DNA from: Aspidapion aeneum
Taxonomy: Eukaryota; Arthropoda; Insecta; Coleoptera; Brentidae
Direction of reading: 5' to 3'
Assembly: GCA_963576565.1 (NCBI GenBank)
Contig: OY755039.1
Location: 132,700,095 to 132,764,094, forward strand
DNA: 64,000 nucleotides
Positions 22,130 through 33,566 of this stretch are shown one piece after another (within the stretch, counting starts at the first letter, position 1; each line of letters starts with the position of its first letter). The notes beneath the pieces are model-generated. The model was not told the origin of the DNA and did not search any database. It worked only from the letters and a program-made list of their open reading frames with translations. A program made the translations under genes and the position numbers.

Positions 22130-22236
22130 ATATAAATATATATTGCGTTTATAGACTTCGAAAAAGCATTGAGCACTGGGCAGTAAAAGATCTTTAAGTA
22201 ATAGCCGAATAGATCACAGATATACAGACTTAATAG

Positions 22237-22276
<40 letters not shown>

Positions 22277-22960
22277 AGCAACAACATTAATCAAAATCCA
22301 CAGAGGAACCAAGCCAATCCGCATAAGAAGAGGTGTCAGCGTGACACAATATTCCCTAAATTATTTAACCAGGCCCTAGAAGATGTTTTTAAAAGCTTAG
22401 ATCGGGAAGAAATAGGCATCAAAGTAAACGGACAATTCTGAACCACCAAGATATGCTGATAATATCAATCAATCTAAAAGAAAATAGAACAAGTAGAGGA
22501 ATATATAGGACCCGGGACAAATTATTAAACTGAAAAAAGAAAAGCAAACAGCTGAAATCAAGAGACGAGTAAGATTGGCCTGGGCAGCACTCGGTAAATT
22601 AAGCATCATATTAAGAAATAAAAAATATCCTCAGTACCTCAAAACGGAAGTGTATAACCAATGTATCCTTCCTGTACTTACCTATGAATCCCAGACCTGG
22701 ACACTTACAAAATCAAACATGGATAAACAAAAGCCCAAAGATCAATGGCAAGACAAATGTTACATGTAAAGCTAACAGGTAGAAAAGGAATGAATTGATA
22801 AGAAATAAAACAAAAGTAAGGGATGTCAGAGCAGAAGTAGCAAAATTAAAATGAAAATTTGTCGGTCATATTATCAGACAGAAAGACGATTGATGGAACA
22901 AATGTATTGTAAACTGGAGAACTTGGCCAAAGATGGATTGACGAAGGCTAAATAGAATAG
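22130..22960 (+). pseudogene. RTE-like non-LTR retrotransposon #2, decayed RT fragment
   Basis: Scattered plus-strand frames encode AFIDFEKAL (22146 on), then a IHRGTKPIRIRRGVS block (22285-22340), a degenerate RYADN catalytic-box region near 22450, and the cleanest part at 22560-22769 with AEIKRRVRLAWAALGKLS and YNQCILPVLTYESQTWTLT. The WTLT block and following basic helix are the RT thumb/C-terminal region. A (TA)n run (22241-22271) interrupts the RT. It differs enough from RTE #1 to be another family. It sits inside the THAP-bearing TIR element. Confidence 0.65.
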
Positions 22961-23015
22961 ATATAAAAAAAGGTAAGTTCATTTAAAGTTTAAATTAACA
23001 TGGTACCACTTAAAC

Positions 23016-23174
23016 GAGATTCATAGTTCTGTAAAGTAAGCAGTCAGACATAAGAAACTATCCCACATCCCTGTTGTTCAAACTTGACAGTAATAACTTA
23101 GCAGTAAGAAAGGAACAATTTTTATTTCTTACTTCTCACTTCATACTGCTTACTTCACGGTACTATGAATCGAA
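23016..23174. repeat. small inverted repeat (MITE-like hairpin)
   Basis: GATTCATAG...AAGTAAGCAGT at 23017-23043 is repeated in inverse orientation at 23145-23174, with a loop of about 100 bases. The arms match over about 30 bases with few mismatches. No duplication was identified. Confidence 0.4.
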
Positions 23175-23494
23175 CTTTAGCGTTGTTCTCACAAATTGTT
23201 TAAAAGTAATTTCTCTTCTGTTTATTCTAGGTTTTGTTACATATTTTTTAACATGATTAATGGCCACTGATATTTATTTCCAAATGTTTTGTTTGTTTTA
23301 AAAATTAAATGTAACACGCCTAAACACAGTTTATAAGTTTTTACAAAAAAAAAATACAAAATCGCCAAACTACAATCAAAACAAATAGCAGATGTTTATA
23401 TCTCCCATGTATATATCGGCCCACCAGCCGGCCAATTTGCGATGTTGCCTTTTCTGGTTCGTGGCTCGTTAGTTTACGAAGGCTGCGCTAAAAT

Positions 23495-25182
23495 ACAACA
23501 CGGCCAATTACGCAACGTCTGTCGTACAAGTTGAACAACCAGTAAATTCTTTCTATCCCTGTTTCACCCCAATGACAAAAAAGGGACAGACAACTCACTC
23601 GATCCTATTCCAAAACTGAAACGAATTCAAAATGAACCTCTCCCAGCAGTTAGTTCCCTGCATAAAATCAATAATCTCGAACTCAACCAGACTACGGACA
23701 GGTAGTGTGCAAGTCACCGGTTTATTTTCAAAATATTCTAATTAAACTCTCTCACGTAAGATATCGCTAGAGGTTATTTTTTTAAAGCAAATATTTCATT
23801 CACTTAGCAAAAACGCGTTACGAAAAAAATGTAATTTTATTCGTAACAAAGACTGAACTGTTGTTGGTCTTGACTGGCACCAGGACCTGTTCTTAAAAAT
23901 ATATGGACTGTCCGCGCATATAGAGGACAGGTGGCAACCCTCAACTTGGGATATTCATATAAATCAAATGGAAAAGTTATTATTTTTAGAGATAAAAAAA
24001 ATCTCTTAAAAAGTATTAAGCATATGAAAGTAAGTTTTTTGACATAAAGATTTACAGGTAACATACTTTTGTGCATGTATATTACACATTTGTCAATAGC
24101 GGATTTTTGATCTCTTTGCACAGTTTGCAGAATTCAAAAAAACTAAAATATGTAGGCAATTATTAATAACATATTAATAATAATTGAACAAAAATAAATT
24201 GAATGAAAACAAACTGCAACAGCTACATTATTTGAATTTTATTAGCATCGTCCATGAGCACTAATTCAGTGAGTCTCAGTTCGGGCTGTGCTGATGTCAG
24301 CGCGGCCAGTAGTGTCGCGCTGACTTCGGGTGTGTCATACCTTAGATTACAGATTATAACATAGAGGTAAATTTTTTTTAATAAAAAATAAATCCATTCG
24401 CGCACTTTTAATCTAAAATTATTTAAGAATAAAAAATGTGTGCACATAAAATATATACTTTTTATTATTATTCAGATTCCATTCTCTTCGGAACGTTCAG
24501 TTTTTGATGGTGCCGGCGCGGCGCCGCGCCGCACAGTAGAACGGTTGGCTAATTTAGGTGGAGATGCTTAAGTACTATAAATGAACATTTCAGCTACCTA
24601 CTATTAAAGTGCACATTCCATACATCCTAGATCCAAAAGATTGTTTTTGTCCCCTCTGGTTGTCAACATATTTGCATTGAAAGTTGCATCTTAAAAATTA
24701 TCTGCTTAGATATTTCAATCTTATACAATATTGTTTTTTCCCGCGCAGTAGGCGCTGGAGTAAAACAACTGCCAGGAATTTTTAGCGTGACATGTCTTTA
24801 AGACTAACGTAGTATTTTGATTGTCATTGTTTCAGTGTTTTTTTTTGTAATGATTTTATAAATTCGCTGGTGTTTTGGTAAGGAAATTTTTATTTTTATA
24901 TAGTTTTTGTTGGACTACTTTGTGAGAATTTGTACATGTTAGTTTTATTATTTTCTAATTAACTAAAATCTCTACTTTGTGACGCTCTCTTAAAATTTTG
25001 TCGAATTTTGTCGTAAACTTGTACTTGATTACTTTGTTAGCCTGCAACTCTAAAAATAGAAAACGTATTGTTTGCGTTTAAGGACATTTTTTTTGATACC
25101 TTCACAAATGAATTTTCCAACCTAAATTATTAATCTTTGTGGCTTTTCTCTGTATCATGATGGGTCGGTGTACCTGTTTGTC
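23495..25182. other. intergenic or intronic DNA with a GC-rich palindrome (24514-24531)
   Basis: Mostly AT-rich with no recognised gene. An 18-bp perfect palindrome, CGGCGCGGCGCCGCGCCG, stands out at 24514-24531. It lies in a ~60-bp segment related, in inverse orientation, to segments near 27890 and 57425. A GC-richer stretch on the minus strand at 24240-24400 (TPEVSATLLAALTSAQPELR in translation) could be a short exon, but no family is recognised and the borders are weak. Confidence 0.45.
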
Positions 25183-25654
25183 TACAGGGTGTCCACATAA
25201 AAGTAACTACATAGGGCTTTGTGCGAATTTCAGAAACCGTAACACTTACAATATCGGTTAAAAAGCAAAAAAGTGGCATTATTGCGAGCCCAATCGGATG
25301 CTGCGTCGAAGTTAAAAATATCTACAGGGTGTTTCAAAATAATGCCCAAAAAATTAAAATTGTGTTATTTGAAAAATTAAAATATTGTCGGCATCTTATA
25401 AACAAATTGAATAAAACTATATAAATATGACTAGGCCAATCAAATGACGTTAGCGATATTTTTTAGGACTTTAAATTTTTTAAAAAGTCACAATTTTTAG
25501 TTTTTTCTTAATATTTTGAAAACGCATATGAATGTTTTCTTTGATACGGCAACTAATTGGACTCGGAATAGCGCCCCTTTTTTACCAAAATTGGTATGTC
25601 TTAGCGTTTCCTTATAAATCCCCTTGTATTTACTTTTATCTGGGACACCCTGTA
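25183..25654. mobile_element. MITE with TACAGGGTGTCC termini
   Basis: The left end reads TACAGGGTGTCCACATAAAAG and the right end, inverted, reads TACAGGGTGTCCCAGATAAAAG with few mismatches over about 22 bases. The element is 472 bp, has no coding sequence, and is flanked by TA, so a Tc1/mariner-type origin is likely. A related motif, TACAGGGTGTTTC, occurs inside at 25323, suggesting a nested or composite copy. Confidence 0.65.
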
Positions 25655-26094
25655 TCTATGTGTATGGGTCCATTCTTAAAGTGCGTAACGCTTAAGGGGG
25701 AGAGGGGGGTAAATAACCTTGCGTTACAGTCTCAAAATGCTTCAATGTATTTAAGAATATGCCCTATGCATGTCTGTACGATGGGTTTTTGAAACTCTTG
25801 AAAAGTCGTCCTTCATCGAATTTTTCTAAACAGTTACGTTTGACTCTGTAACAAGTTTAAACAAGCTTAATAAAAATGCATTTGTCCCAAGAAGTTTGTG
25901 GTTAAAATAATCCAAAAAATTAAGTTTTAAACGGAGAGTTATTAATATGCGGTTTTAAAAATATGAGAATATATTTTTCTTGTCTTTTTTGTGTTAGATT
26001 GAGAAATTATTTAATTTAAACTTGGTAAGATAACAATGAAAATATGTTTTATACATTGCAAAAATTCTATTATATTATATTTCTACCCATAGGT
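25655..26094. other. AT-rich spacer, nothing recognised
   Basis: No gene or repeat was identified between the MITE and the foldback element. Confidence 0.5.
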
Positions 26095-26103
26095 ATATAT
26101 GTA

Positions 26104-27196
26104 GGGTGGCGGAACAAAGATCGAAAGACAAAAGATCGAAAGAAAAAAGATCAAATACAAAAGATCGAAAAACAAAAGATCGAGAAGGCAAAAGATCGAA
26201 AATACAAAAGGTCGAAAAACAAAAGATCGAAAGACAAAAGATCGAAAATACAGAAGATCGAAAAACAAAAAATCGAAAAGGCAAAAAAACAAAAGATCGA
26301 AAATACAGAAGATCGAAAGTACAAAAGATCGAAAGACAAAAGATCGAAAGGCAAAAGATTGAAAAACAAATTATCAGAAAACAAAAGATCGAAAAAAAAT
26401 CGCAAGTAAATAAGATCGAAATATACAAAATGACGTGTATCATGTTTGCTTAGGTATATTCACATAAACAGTTTAACCAAGGTCAGGTAAGGTAAAATTA
26501 CCTAACCGTTAAATAAACCAATGGCTTGTCAAACTTAACACAAATCATGTAGTTCGATAAAGGGGTCTCTTTTTGAATCATATTTTTTCAAAAATAAAAA
26601 CTTTCCTGATTTCTTTCCCGGGATCCTAGAGGGTGTGTAACTTAAGCGAAACAAACCGAACCGAACCAAAACGAACCGAACCGAACCGGTTCGATTTGGT
26701 TCGATTTGGTTTTACACCCTGTAGGATCCCGGGAAACATTTCAGAAAAGTTTTGTTTTTGAAAATATATGTTAGAAAGAGACCCCATTATCGAACCGATT
26801 CGGTTCCGTTCGGTTTAGTTACACACTTTCTAGGACCCCGGAAAAGAAATAAGGAAAGTTTAAAAAAAAAAAAAAACTATGTAATAGCGATATTTTGAAT
26901 CGCGCTATTTTCGATCTTTTGTACTTTCGATCATTTGTTGTACTTTCGATCTTTTGTTTTTCGATATTTTGTTTTTCGATCTTTTGTATTTTCGATCTTT
27001 TGCATTTTCGATCTTTTGTTTTTCGATCTTTTGTAGTTTCAATCTTTTGTTTTTCGATCTTTTGTGGTTTCGATCTTTTGTCATTTCGACCTTTTGTATT
27101 TCGATCTTTTGTCTTTTTGATCTTTTGTTTTTCGATCTTTTGTACTCGATCTTTTGTCTTTCGATCTTTTGTCTTTCGATCTTTGTTCCGCCACCC
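26104..27196. mobile_element. foldback element with arms made of ~14-bp tandem repeats
   Basis: The left end GGGTGGCGGAACAAAGATCG is matched exactly in inverse orientation at the right end (27177-27196). Each arm (26104-26425 and about 26911-27196) is a tandem array of an AAAAGATCGAAA-type unit, inverted in the right arm. ATATATGTA occurs immediately outside both ends (26095-26103 and 27197-27205), a perfect 9-bp duplication. The centre holds a second, nested inverted repeat (about 26562-26635 with 26714-26788) and GAACC-rich repeats. Drosophila FB elements share this architecture and a 9-bp duplication, as do some long-TIR MULEs. No transposase is encoded; the open frames are translations of the repeat. 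Confidence 0.85.
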
Positions 27197-27205
27197 ATAT
27201 ATGTA

Positions 27206-28165
27206 TTATGTGTTTTTTTTTGTCGAGTACTGTGCAGGGAACTTAATTCTGTATGAGGAACTTAATCCTGTGTAGTTGTGTCTCCAGTGTATGGTTATAT
27301 ATTTTTGTTACAGACAATGCCCAAAATTTCAAAACAAGAACTTTTACAAGTCTGGTTGTCTAGCCCTAAAACAAATAAGGAAACAAACCTTTTTAATTTT
27401 CTCACATTAAACACCTTTAAAGATAATGCCACCCTATGAATATTTCCCATTATAATTTTAGGGGTCAGTTTCTCCCCGGGTAAGGGGTGAGACCTTTAAA
27501 AAGTTTAATGTGTTTAAGGAATGTCTTTCATGTAGTGACGGATGAAACCCGATTTTTTTTCTTGATCGTACTTTACCGCCCAAAACGCCTGTATTTCAAT
27601 TTTTCTGAAACACCTTGTATGTTGCAAAACTGTTTTTCTTAAATTCCTTCTTAAAAAAACTAGAACGAATATATACTGTTACTTTATTGTTATAAAACTT
27701 GTTGAAAACATTTTCGTTAAAAACATACATTATAGGTTGTACAAATCTTAAAATCGTTAAAATCTGAATCACCCTATATAAGAGGTAGGTAATATTGCAA
27801 ATACTAAATGTTTTTAAAGATTTTGTGTTATTTTAAAGCAAAAAAAATCAAGCATTAAAGAGTGTGCTTAGGGGTTGTCCACCTAAATCTTCAAAACGTT
27901 CCACTGTGCGCCGTTTTTGTGCTGATGTCGTCTTTCCGTACTAATGAGAGCGCGGCCAAGACGGACACCTGGTGCTGTATTCTTGAATCCCGTGCCCGTG
28001 AGTGAGTAGCTTCTCACTTACTTTAACCCAGGTGATTGTGAGAGAGGATAGTTTGTTTTGCTAGTTATTATATTTAATTTAATGAAAACCCAAAGAATGC
28101 CAATTACGCCGAAGCGACGGAAGCGAGTTGGAACCAAGACCAAATCAGTCCGCATCGACCTTTAC
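27206..28165. other. intergenic or intronic DNA around dispersed repeat A
   Basis: Outside the repeat I see no gene. A short ATG frame after a TTGTTACAG at about 27312 (MPKISKQELLQVWLSS) looks exon-like but has no recognised homology. Confidence 0.35.
27430..27925 (+). repeat. dispersed repeat, copy A (partner at about 57050-57460)
   Basis: Shared landmarks in the same order are ATTTTAGGGGTCAG, CCTTTAAA, GCAAAACTG, ACTTTATTGTTATAAA, the CCCTATA-AAGA stretch, and GGTTGTCCACC followed by ACGTTCCACTGTG. The copies are diverged, with indels. No coding sequence is recognised. Confidence 0.6.
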
Positions 28166-28358
28166 CTTGCTTCAATACGGTCTAAATTTTTTGCCACGTA
28201 AGCCATTCCTCCAGCAATAGCCAAGCCTTGACCCAGTGAACCCGTTCCGACGTCTACAAAGCTAAGTCTGGGTGTGGGATGGCCCTCTAAATCAGAACCT
28301 AGCTGTCTAAGCTTTAAGAGTTCTGCAGCTGGAATCACCCCGTTCTCTACCCAGGCAC
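28166..28358 (-). CDS. transketolase internal exon
   Basis: Transketolase moves two-carbon units in the pentose phosphate pathway using thiamine diphosphate and is cytosolic. On the minus strand a 193-bp open segment lies between an acceptor (TATTTTAG ending at 28359) and a donor (GTAAAG from 28165). It encodes a WVENGVIPAAELLKLRQLG stretch, then SDLEGHPTPRLSFVDVGTGS, then LGQGLAIAGGMAYVAKNLDR. The DLEGHPTPR block and GSLGQG with the AAGMAY-like helix are hallmarks of the N-terminal cofactor-binding domain. It starts with two bases of a codon and ends with two bases of a codon. No stop or frameshift is present. Neighbouring exons (upstream SKGHAAP block, downstream GDGE block) were not found in the window, so it belongs to a gene with long introns or is an isolated copy. 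Confidence 0.85.
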
Positions 28359-29320
28359 CTAAAATAATTTAGTATTTAGAGAACCACCTAAGAGTGTATC
28401 AAAGAACAAATGATGCGTTCATAGGCTTATGCAGCATCAAATTTAGGAGGAGCAAATGTAAAAATTGGTATTAGCATAGTTCGACAGTCATAAAACCGTT
28501 CGAAAAATACCAAAGCGCGCGCAATGCAGTACGAGGACTGTTAAAACAGTTTTGGTTAGATGGAACGACCAAATAACTGTCTAAAAAACGAATGCTGTTG
28601 GCGGAGTGATCGATTTACTTTAGGCATGTGATCATATGCATGAGAGTTAAATTCAGAGTCACGTGACTAAAAGAAAGGGTAGGTTTCGTAATCTCCTGTA
28701 GAGATAGATCGAAGGCAACGTATGAATTCGAGAGCACTAAATTAAAGTTGCACACAGAAAGGATTACACAATTACATAGGATTATCATAATAAATTTTTA
28801 ATTTTAGTTCTTTAAAATGCAGTTAAAATTACATTAATTTAATTGATATTCACAAAATATAAACCACCACAGACTGCCTAATAAACTAAATATACCAAAA
28901 ATTAAAACGAACTTGCATTAGCACATATTTTTGGGCGAAACTTGTGAAAAAATATTTATGTTTTCTAATATTATAAGTTTTCTGTGAAATTTATTTATTT
29001 ATTTATTTGTATTTTGTTATATGTATTTTTACAAAATATTTGTGAAATTACCTACATATTATAGGAATCCTTAATATTCACAAAGTTTTTGTTTTTGTGA
29101 TTTTATTCATATTCAGCTCGTGATACTTCTAAGAAGTTAGGAAAATCACATTTTGTAGCTTGTGGTACTTTGGTAGGTGTATATAGTTAATGAACCGAAC
29201 CGAACCTTAATGTCGATGCCTTAAAGCGAAGTCGTTTGTTCTTCCGCCAAATGTGGTGTAAAATCCCCCAACTGGTCTTACCCGAGGGGTGGCTCGATCC
29301 TCAATTTCCGTACAACAAAC
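28359..29320. other. AT-rich DNA between the transketolase exon and the satellite
   Basis: No gene or repeat recognised. If the exon is part of a live gene this is intron sequence upstream of it in the sense of the gene. Confidence 0.4.
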
Positions 29321-29322
29321 AT

Positions 29323-32300
29323 TTTTCGGCCAACTCTCAGTCTCAGTCAGTATTATTTTTCTGATTTGTATTTTCGGTGAAACCTCTTTTAGTTTTTATT
29401 TTACAATTTTTTTACATTTTTCGGCCAACTCTCCCGGACTACTACGGGGAGTGGAGAGTTAAGATATAGCATAAACCATAAAGGACAGTCAGTATTATTT
29501 TTCTGAGTTGTAATTTCGGTGAAACCTCTTTTAGTTTTTATTTTGACATTTTTTACATTTTGGGAGTGGAGAGTTAAGATATAGCATAAACCATAAAAGG
29601 CAGTCAGTATTATTTTTCTGTTATGTACATTTTTTACATTTGGGGAGTGGAGAGTTAAGATATAGCATAAACCATAAAGGGCAGTCAGTATTATTTTTCT
29701 AATTTGTATTTTCGGTGAAACCTCTTTTAATTTTTATTTTGCTATTTTTTTACATTTTTGGCCAACTCTCCCGGACTACTACGGGAAGTGGAGAGTTAAG
29801 ATATAGTATTAACCATAAAGGGCATTCAGTATTATTTTTCTGAGTTGTAAATTCGGTAAAACCACTTTAAGTTTTTATTTTGCATTTTTTTAAAATTTTT
29901 CGGCAATCTCTCCCGGACTACTACGGGGAGTGGAGAGTTAAGATATAGCATAAACCATAAGGGGCAGTCAGTATTATTTTTCTGATTTGTATTTTCGGTG
30001 AAACCTCTTTTAGTTTTTATTTTACAATTTTTTTACATTTTTCGGTTAACTCTCCCGGACTACCACGGGGAGTAGAGAGTTAAGATAAGCATAAACCATA
30101 AAGGACAGTCAGTATTATTTTTCTGATTTGTATTTTCGGTGATACCTCTTTTAGTTTTAATTTTGTAAGTTTTTTACATATTTCCACCAACTCTCTAGGA
30201 CTACTACGGGGAGTGCAGAGTTAAGATATAGCATAAATCATAAAGGGCAGTCAGTATTATTTTTCTGAGTTGTAATTTCGGTGAAACCTCTTTTAGTTTT
30301 TATTTTGCAATTTTTTTACATTTTTCGACCAACTCTCCCGGAATACTACGGGGACTGGAGAGTTAAAATATAGCATAAACCATAAAGGGCAGTCAGTATT
30401 ATTTTTCTGAGTTGAAATTTCGGTGAAACATCTTTTAGTTTTTATTTTGCAATTTTTTAAAATTTTTCTACCAACTCTCCCGGACTACTACGGGGACTGG
30501 AGAGTTAAAATATAGCATAAACCATAAAGTGCAGTCAGTATTATTTTTCTGAGTTGTAATTTCGGTGAAAACTCTTTTAGTTTTTATTTTGCAATTTTTT
30601 TACATTTTTCGACCAACTCTCCCGGACTACTACGGGGACTGGAGAGTTAAAATATAGCATAAACCATAAGGGGCAGTCAGTGTTATTTTTCTGAATTGTA
30701 TTTTCGGTGAAACCTCTTTTAGTTTTTATTTTGCAATTTTTTTACATTTTTCGGTTAACTCTCCCAGACTACTACGGGGACTGGAGAGTTAAGATATAGC
30801 ATAAACCATAAAGGGCAGTCAGTATTATTTTTCTGAGTTGTAATTTCGGTGAAACCTCTTTTAGTTTTTATTTTGAAATTTTTTTACATATTTCGACCAT
30901 TTCTCCCGGACTACTACGGGGAGTGGAGAGTTAAGATATAGCATAAACCATAAAGGGCAGTCAGTATTATTTTTCTGAGTTGTAATTTCGGTAAAACCTC
31001 TTTTAGTTTTTACTTTGCAATTTTTTTACAATTTTCTGCAAACTCTCCCGGACTACTACGGGGAGTGGAGAGTTAACATATAGCATAAACCATAAGGGGC
31101 AGTCAGTGTTATTTTTCTGAATTGTATTTTCGGTGAAACCTCTTTTAGTTTTTATTTTGCAATTTTTTTACATTTTTCGGTTAACTCTCCCAGACTACTA
31201 CGGGGACTGGAGAGTTAAGATATAGCATCAACCATAAAGGGCAGTCAGTATTATTTTTCTGAGTTGTAATTTCGGTGAAACCTCTTTTAGTTTTTATTTT
31301 GCAATTTTTTTACATTTTTCGACCAACTCTCCCGGACTACTACGGGGAGCGGTGAGTTAAGATATAGCATAAACCATAAAGGGCAGTCAGTGTTATTTTT
31401 CTGATTTGTATTTTCGGTGAAACCTCTTTTAGTTTTTATTTTGCAATTTTTTAACATTTTTCGGCCAAGTCTCCCGGACTACTACGGGGAATGGAGAGTT
31501 AAGATATAGCATAAACCATAAAGCGCATTCAGTATTATTTTTCTGATTTGTATTTTCGGTGAAACCTCTTTTAGTTTTTATTTTGCTATTTTTTTACATT
31601 TTTCGGCCAACTCTCCCGGAGTACTACGGGGAATGGAGAGTTAAGATATAGCATAAACCATAAAGCGCATTCAGTATTATTTTTCTGATTTGTATTTTCG
31701 GTGAAACCTCGTTTAGTTTTTATTTTGCAATTTTTTTACATTTTTCGGCAACTCTCCCAGACTACTACGGGGAGTGGAGAGTTAAAATATAGCATAAACC
31801 ATAAAGGGCAGTCATTATTATTGTTCTGAATTGTACTTTCGGTGAAACCTCTTTTAGTTTTTATTTTGCAATTTTTTTACATTTTTCGGCCAACTCTCCC
31901 GGACTACTACGGGAAGTGGAGAGTTAAGATATAGCATAAACCATAAAGGGCAGTCATTATTATTTTTCTGAGTTGTAATTTCGGTGAAACCTCTTTTAGT
32001 TTCTCTATTGGCATTTTCTTACATTTTTCGGCCATCTCTCCCGGACTACTACGGGGAGTGGAGAGTTAAGATATAGCATAAATCATAAAGGGCAGTCAGT
32101 ATTATTTTTCTGAGTTGTAATTTCGGTGAAACCTCTTTTAGTTTTTATTTTGCAATTTTTTCACATTTTTCGGCCAACTTTCCCGGACTACTACGGAGAA
32201 TGGAGAGTTAAGATATAGCATAAACCATAAAGAGCAGTCAGTATTATTTTTCTAAGTTGTAATTTCGGTGAAACCTGTTTTAGTTTTTATTTTGCAATTT

Positions 32301-32697
32301 TTTCACATTTTTCGGCCAACTCTCCCGGACAACTACGGGGAGTGGAGAGTTAAGATATAGCATAAATCATAAAGGGCAGTCAGTATTTTTTTCTGAGTTG
32401 TAATTTCGGTGAAACCTCTTTTAATTTTTATTTTGCAATTTTTTCACATTTTTCGGCCAACTTTCCCGGACTACTACGGGGAGTGGAGAGTTAAGATAGA
32501 GCATAAATCATAAAGGGCAGTCAGTATTATTTTTCTGAGTTGTAATTTCGGTGAAACCTCTTTTAGTTTCTCTTTTGCCATTTTTTTACATTTTTCGGCC
32601 AACTCTCCCGGACTACTACGGGGAATGGAGAGTTAAGATATAGCATAAACCACAAAGGGCAGTCAGTATTATTTTTCTGAATTGTACTTTGGGTGAA
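29323..32697. repeat. ~142-bp satellite array, left block (about 24 units)
   Basis: The repeated unit contains GGTGAAACCTCTTTTAG, then a TTTTTATTTTGCAA run, then AACTCTCCCGGACTACTACG, GGAGAGTTAAGATATAGCAT and AAACCATAAAGGGCAGTCAG. Spacing between equivalent sites is about 142 bp. Each unit can form a stem from AACTCTCC and GGAGAGTT around an 18-base loop. The first units (29323-29700) are irregular. The block ends at ACCTC (32698-32702), where BEL #2 is inserted, and resumes in the same unit at 43690. Confidence 0.95.
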
Positions 32698-32966
32698 ACC
32701 TCTGAATCGCCGAGGTTCTTTATCACGAAAATTATTATAATGGACTGTAATTTATTAAAGTTGCTGGTTTTAAATTATCACAAAATGTATGGATACCTCA
32801 AAAAACTCTAGGGCCAAGGTGTAAGCCTGTCCAAAAAGTAAGAAATGGCGAGAAAAAAGCTGATCATAAAGTGGCGAATGGCACTAACCTCTTGTGTGAT
32901 TCCTGTCGGTCCTTTTTTTTTTTCTTTTTTTTTTTACGGGTATGCGCACTCGCAAGGAGATCCCTA

Positions 32967-33566
32967 TCATGCTCGACAAGCGGCAAGTGCGCGGAAATGT
33001 TGGTGTGTGTTGGTTTTGAAACGGTTCAGGTTGTAACCTGCAGGGAAAACTGTCGCAGGGAGTTTATTCCACAGCGATGCTGTTCTCCAGAGATATGAAT
33101 TCTGATATAATGAGGTTCTTGGTGCCTCTATTTTGACAGTAAATTGACGTGTTCGCCTAGTAGGTGCTACTCCCGGAGGGATCATACGTGCCAACTCTTT
33201 AGAGCATTTTCCGTGATAATACCTGTAGAAGAGAGAGAGATCGCCCACAGTTCTTCGATGTTCGAGACTATACAAGCTACGGGTAAGTGCGGGGTCATTG
33301 ATCAGCTTGATAGCTCGCTTTTGCACGGTGTTCAAAAGCATTAAGGTATGTTTGGGTGCCGCACTCCATATATGTGAGCAGTACTCCATAGTTGGTCGAA
33401 TCTGGGCTTTGTAGAGTGTCAGCAGTTGGCTTGGTGTATACAGATGTCTTGTACGAAATAGCACCCCAAGCTTTTGGGACGCCCTTTTAGCTATATCTGC
33501 CACGTGACTGTGCCAAGACATGTTGGTCTCTGCAGTGACTCCTAAGATGTTCAACTGGCTCTGCAA
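32967..33566 (-). pseudogene. CR1-like ORF2, C-terminal part
   Basis: The 199-residue frame follows the RT after a frame change near 33560. It has the MSWHSHVADIAKRASQKLG helix, then LYKAQIRPTMEYCSHIW, then the tail FKTNTHQHFRAL. These blocks are shared by the thumb and C-terminal domain of CR1/L2-type ORF2 proteins. The stop is close to the A-rich 3' end. Confidence 0.85.

Larger units (their letters stand above)
21394..23486. mobile_element. TIR transposon carrying a THAP-domain gene (P-element-like candidate)
   Basis: Inverted ends share AGCCTTCGTAAACTAACGAG followed by CCACGAACCAG (left from about 21397, right ending about 23484). GCTAAAAT is found immediately outside both (21386-21393 and 23487-23494), which would be an 8-bp duplication. 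A THAP-domain ORF lies near the left end. P-superfamily transposases start with a THAP domain and make 8-bp duplications, so the parts agree. The transposase core is missing; an RTE-like fragment fills the middle. The left terminal repeat has an extra base or two relative to the right. Confidence 0.5.

Noticed and set aside
26044..27275. Long open frames on both strands with KDRKxKRSK or FDLLxFRSF repeats
   Set aside because: They are translations of the short tandem unit in the foldback arms; open in several frames at once, no start context and no domain.
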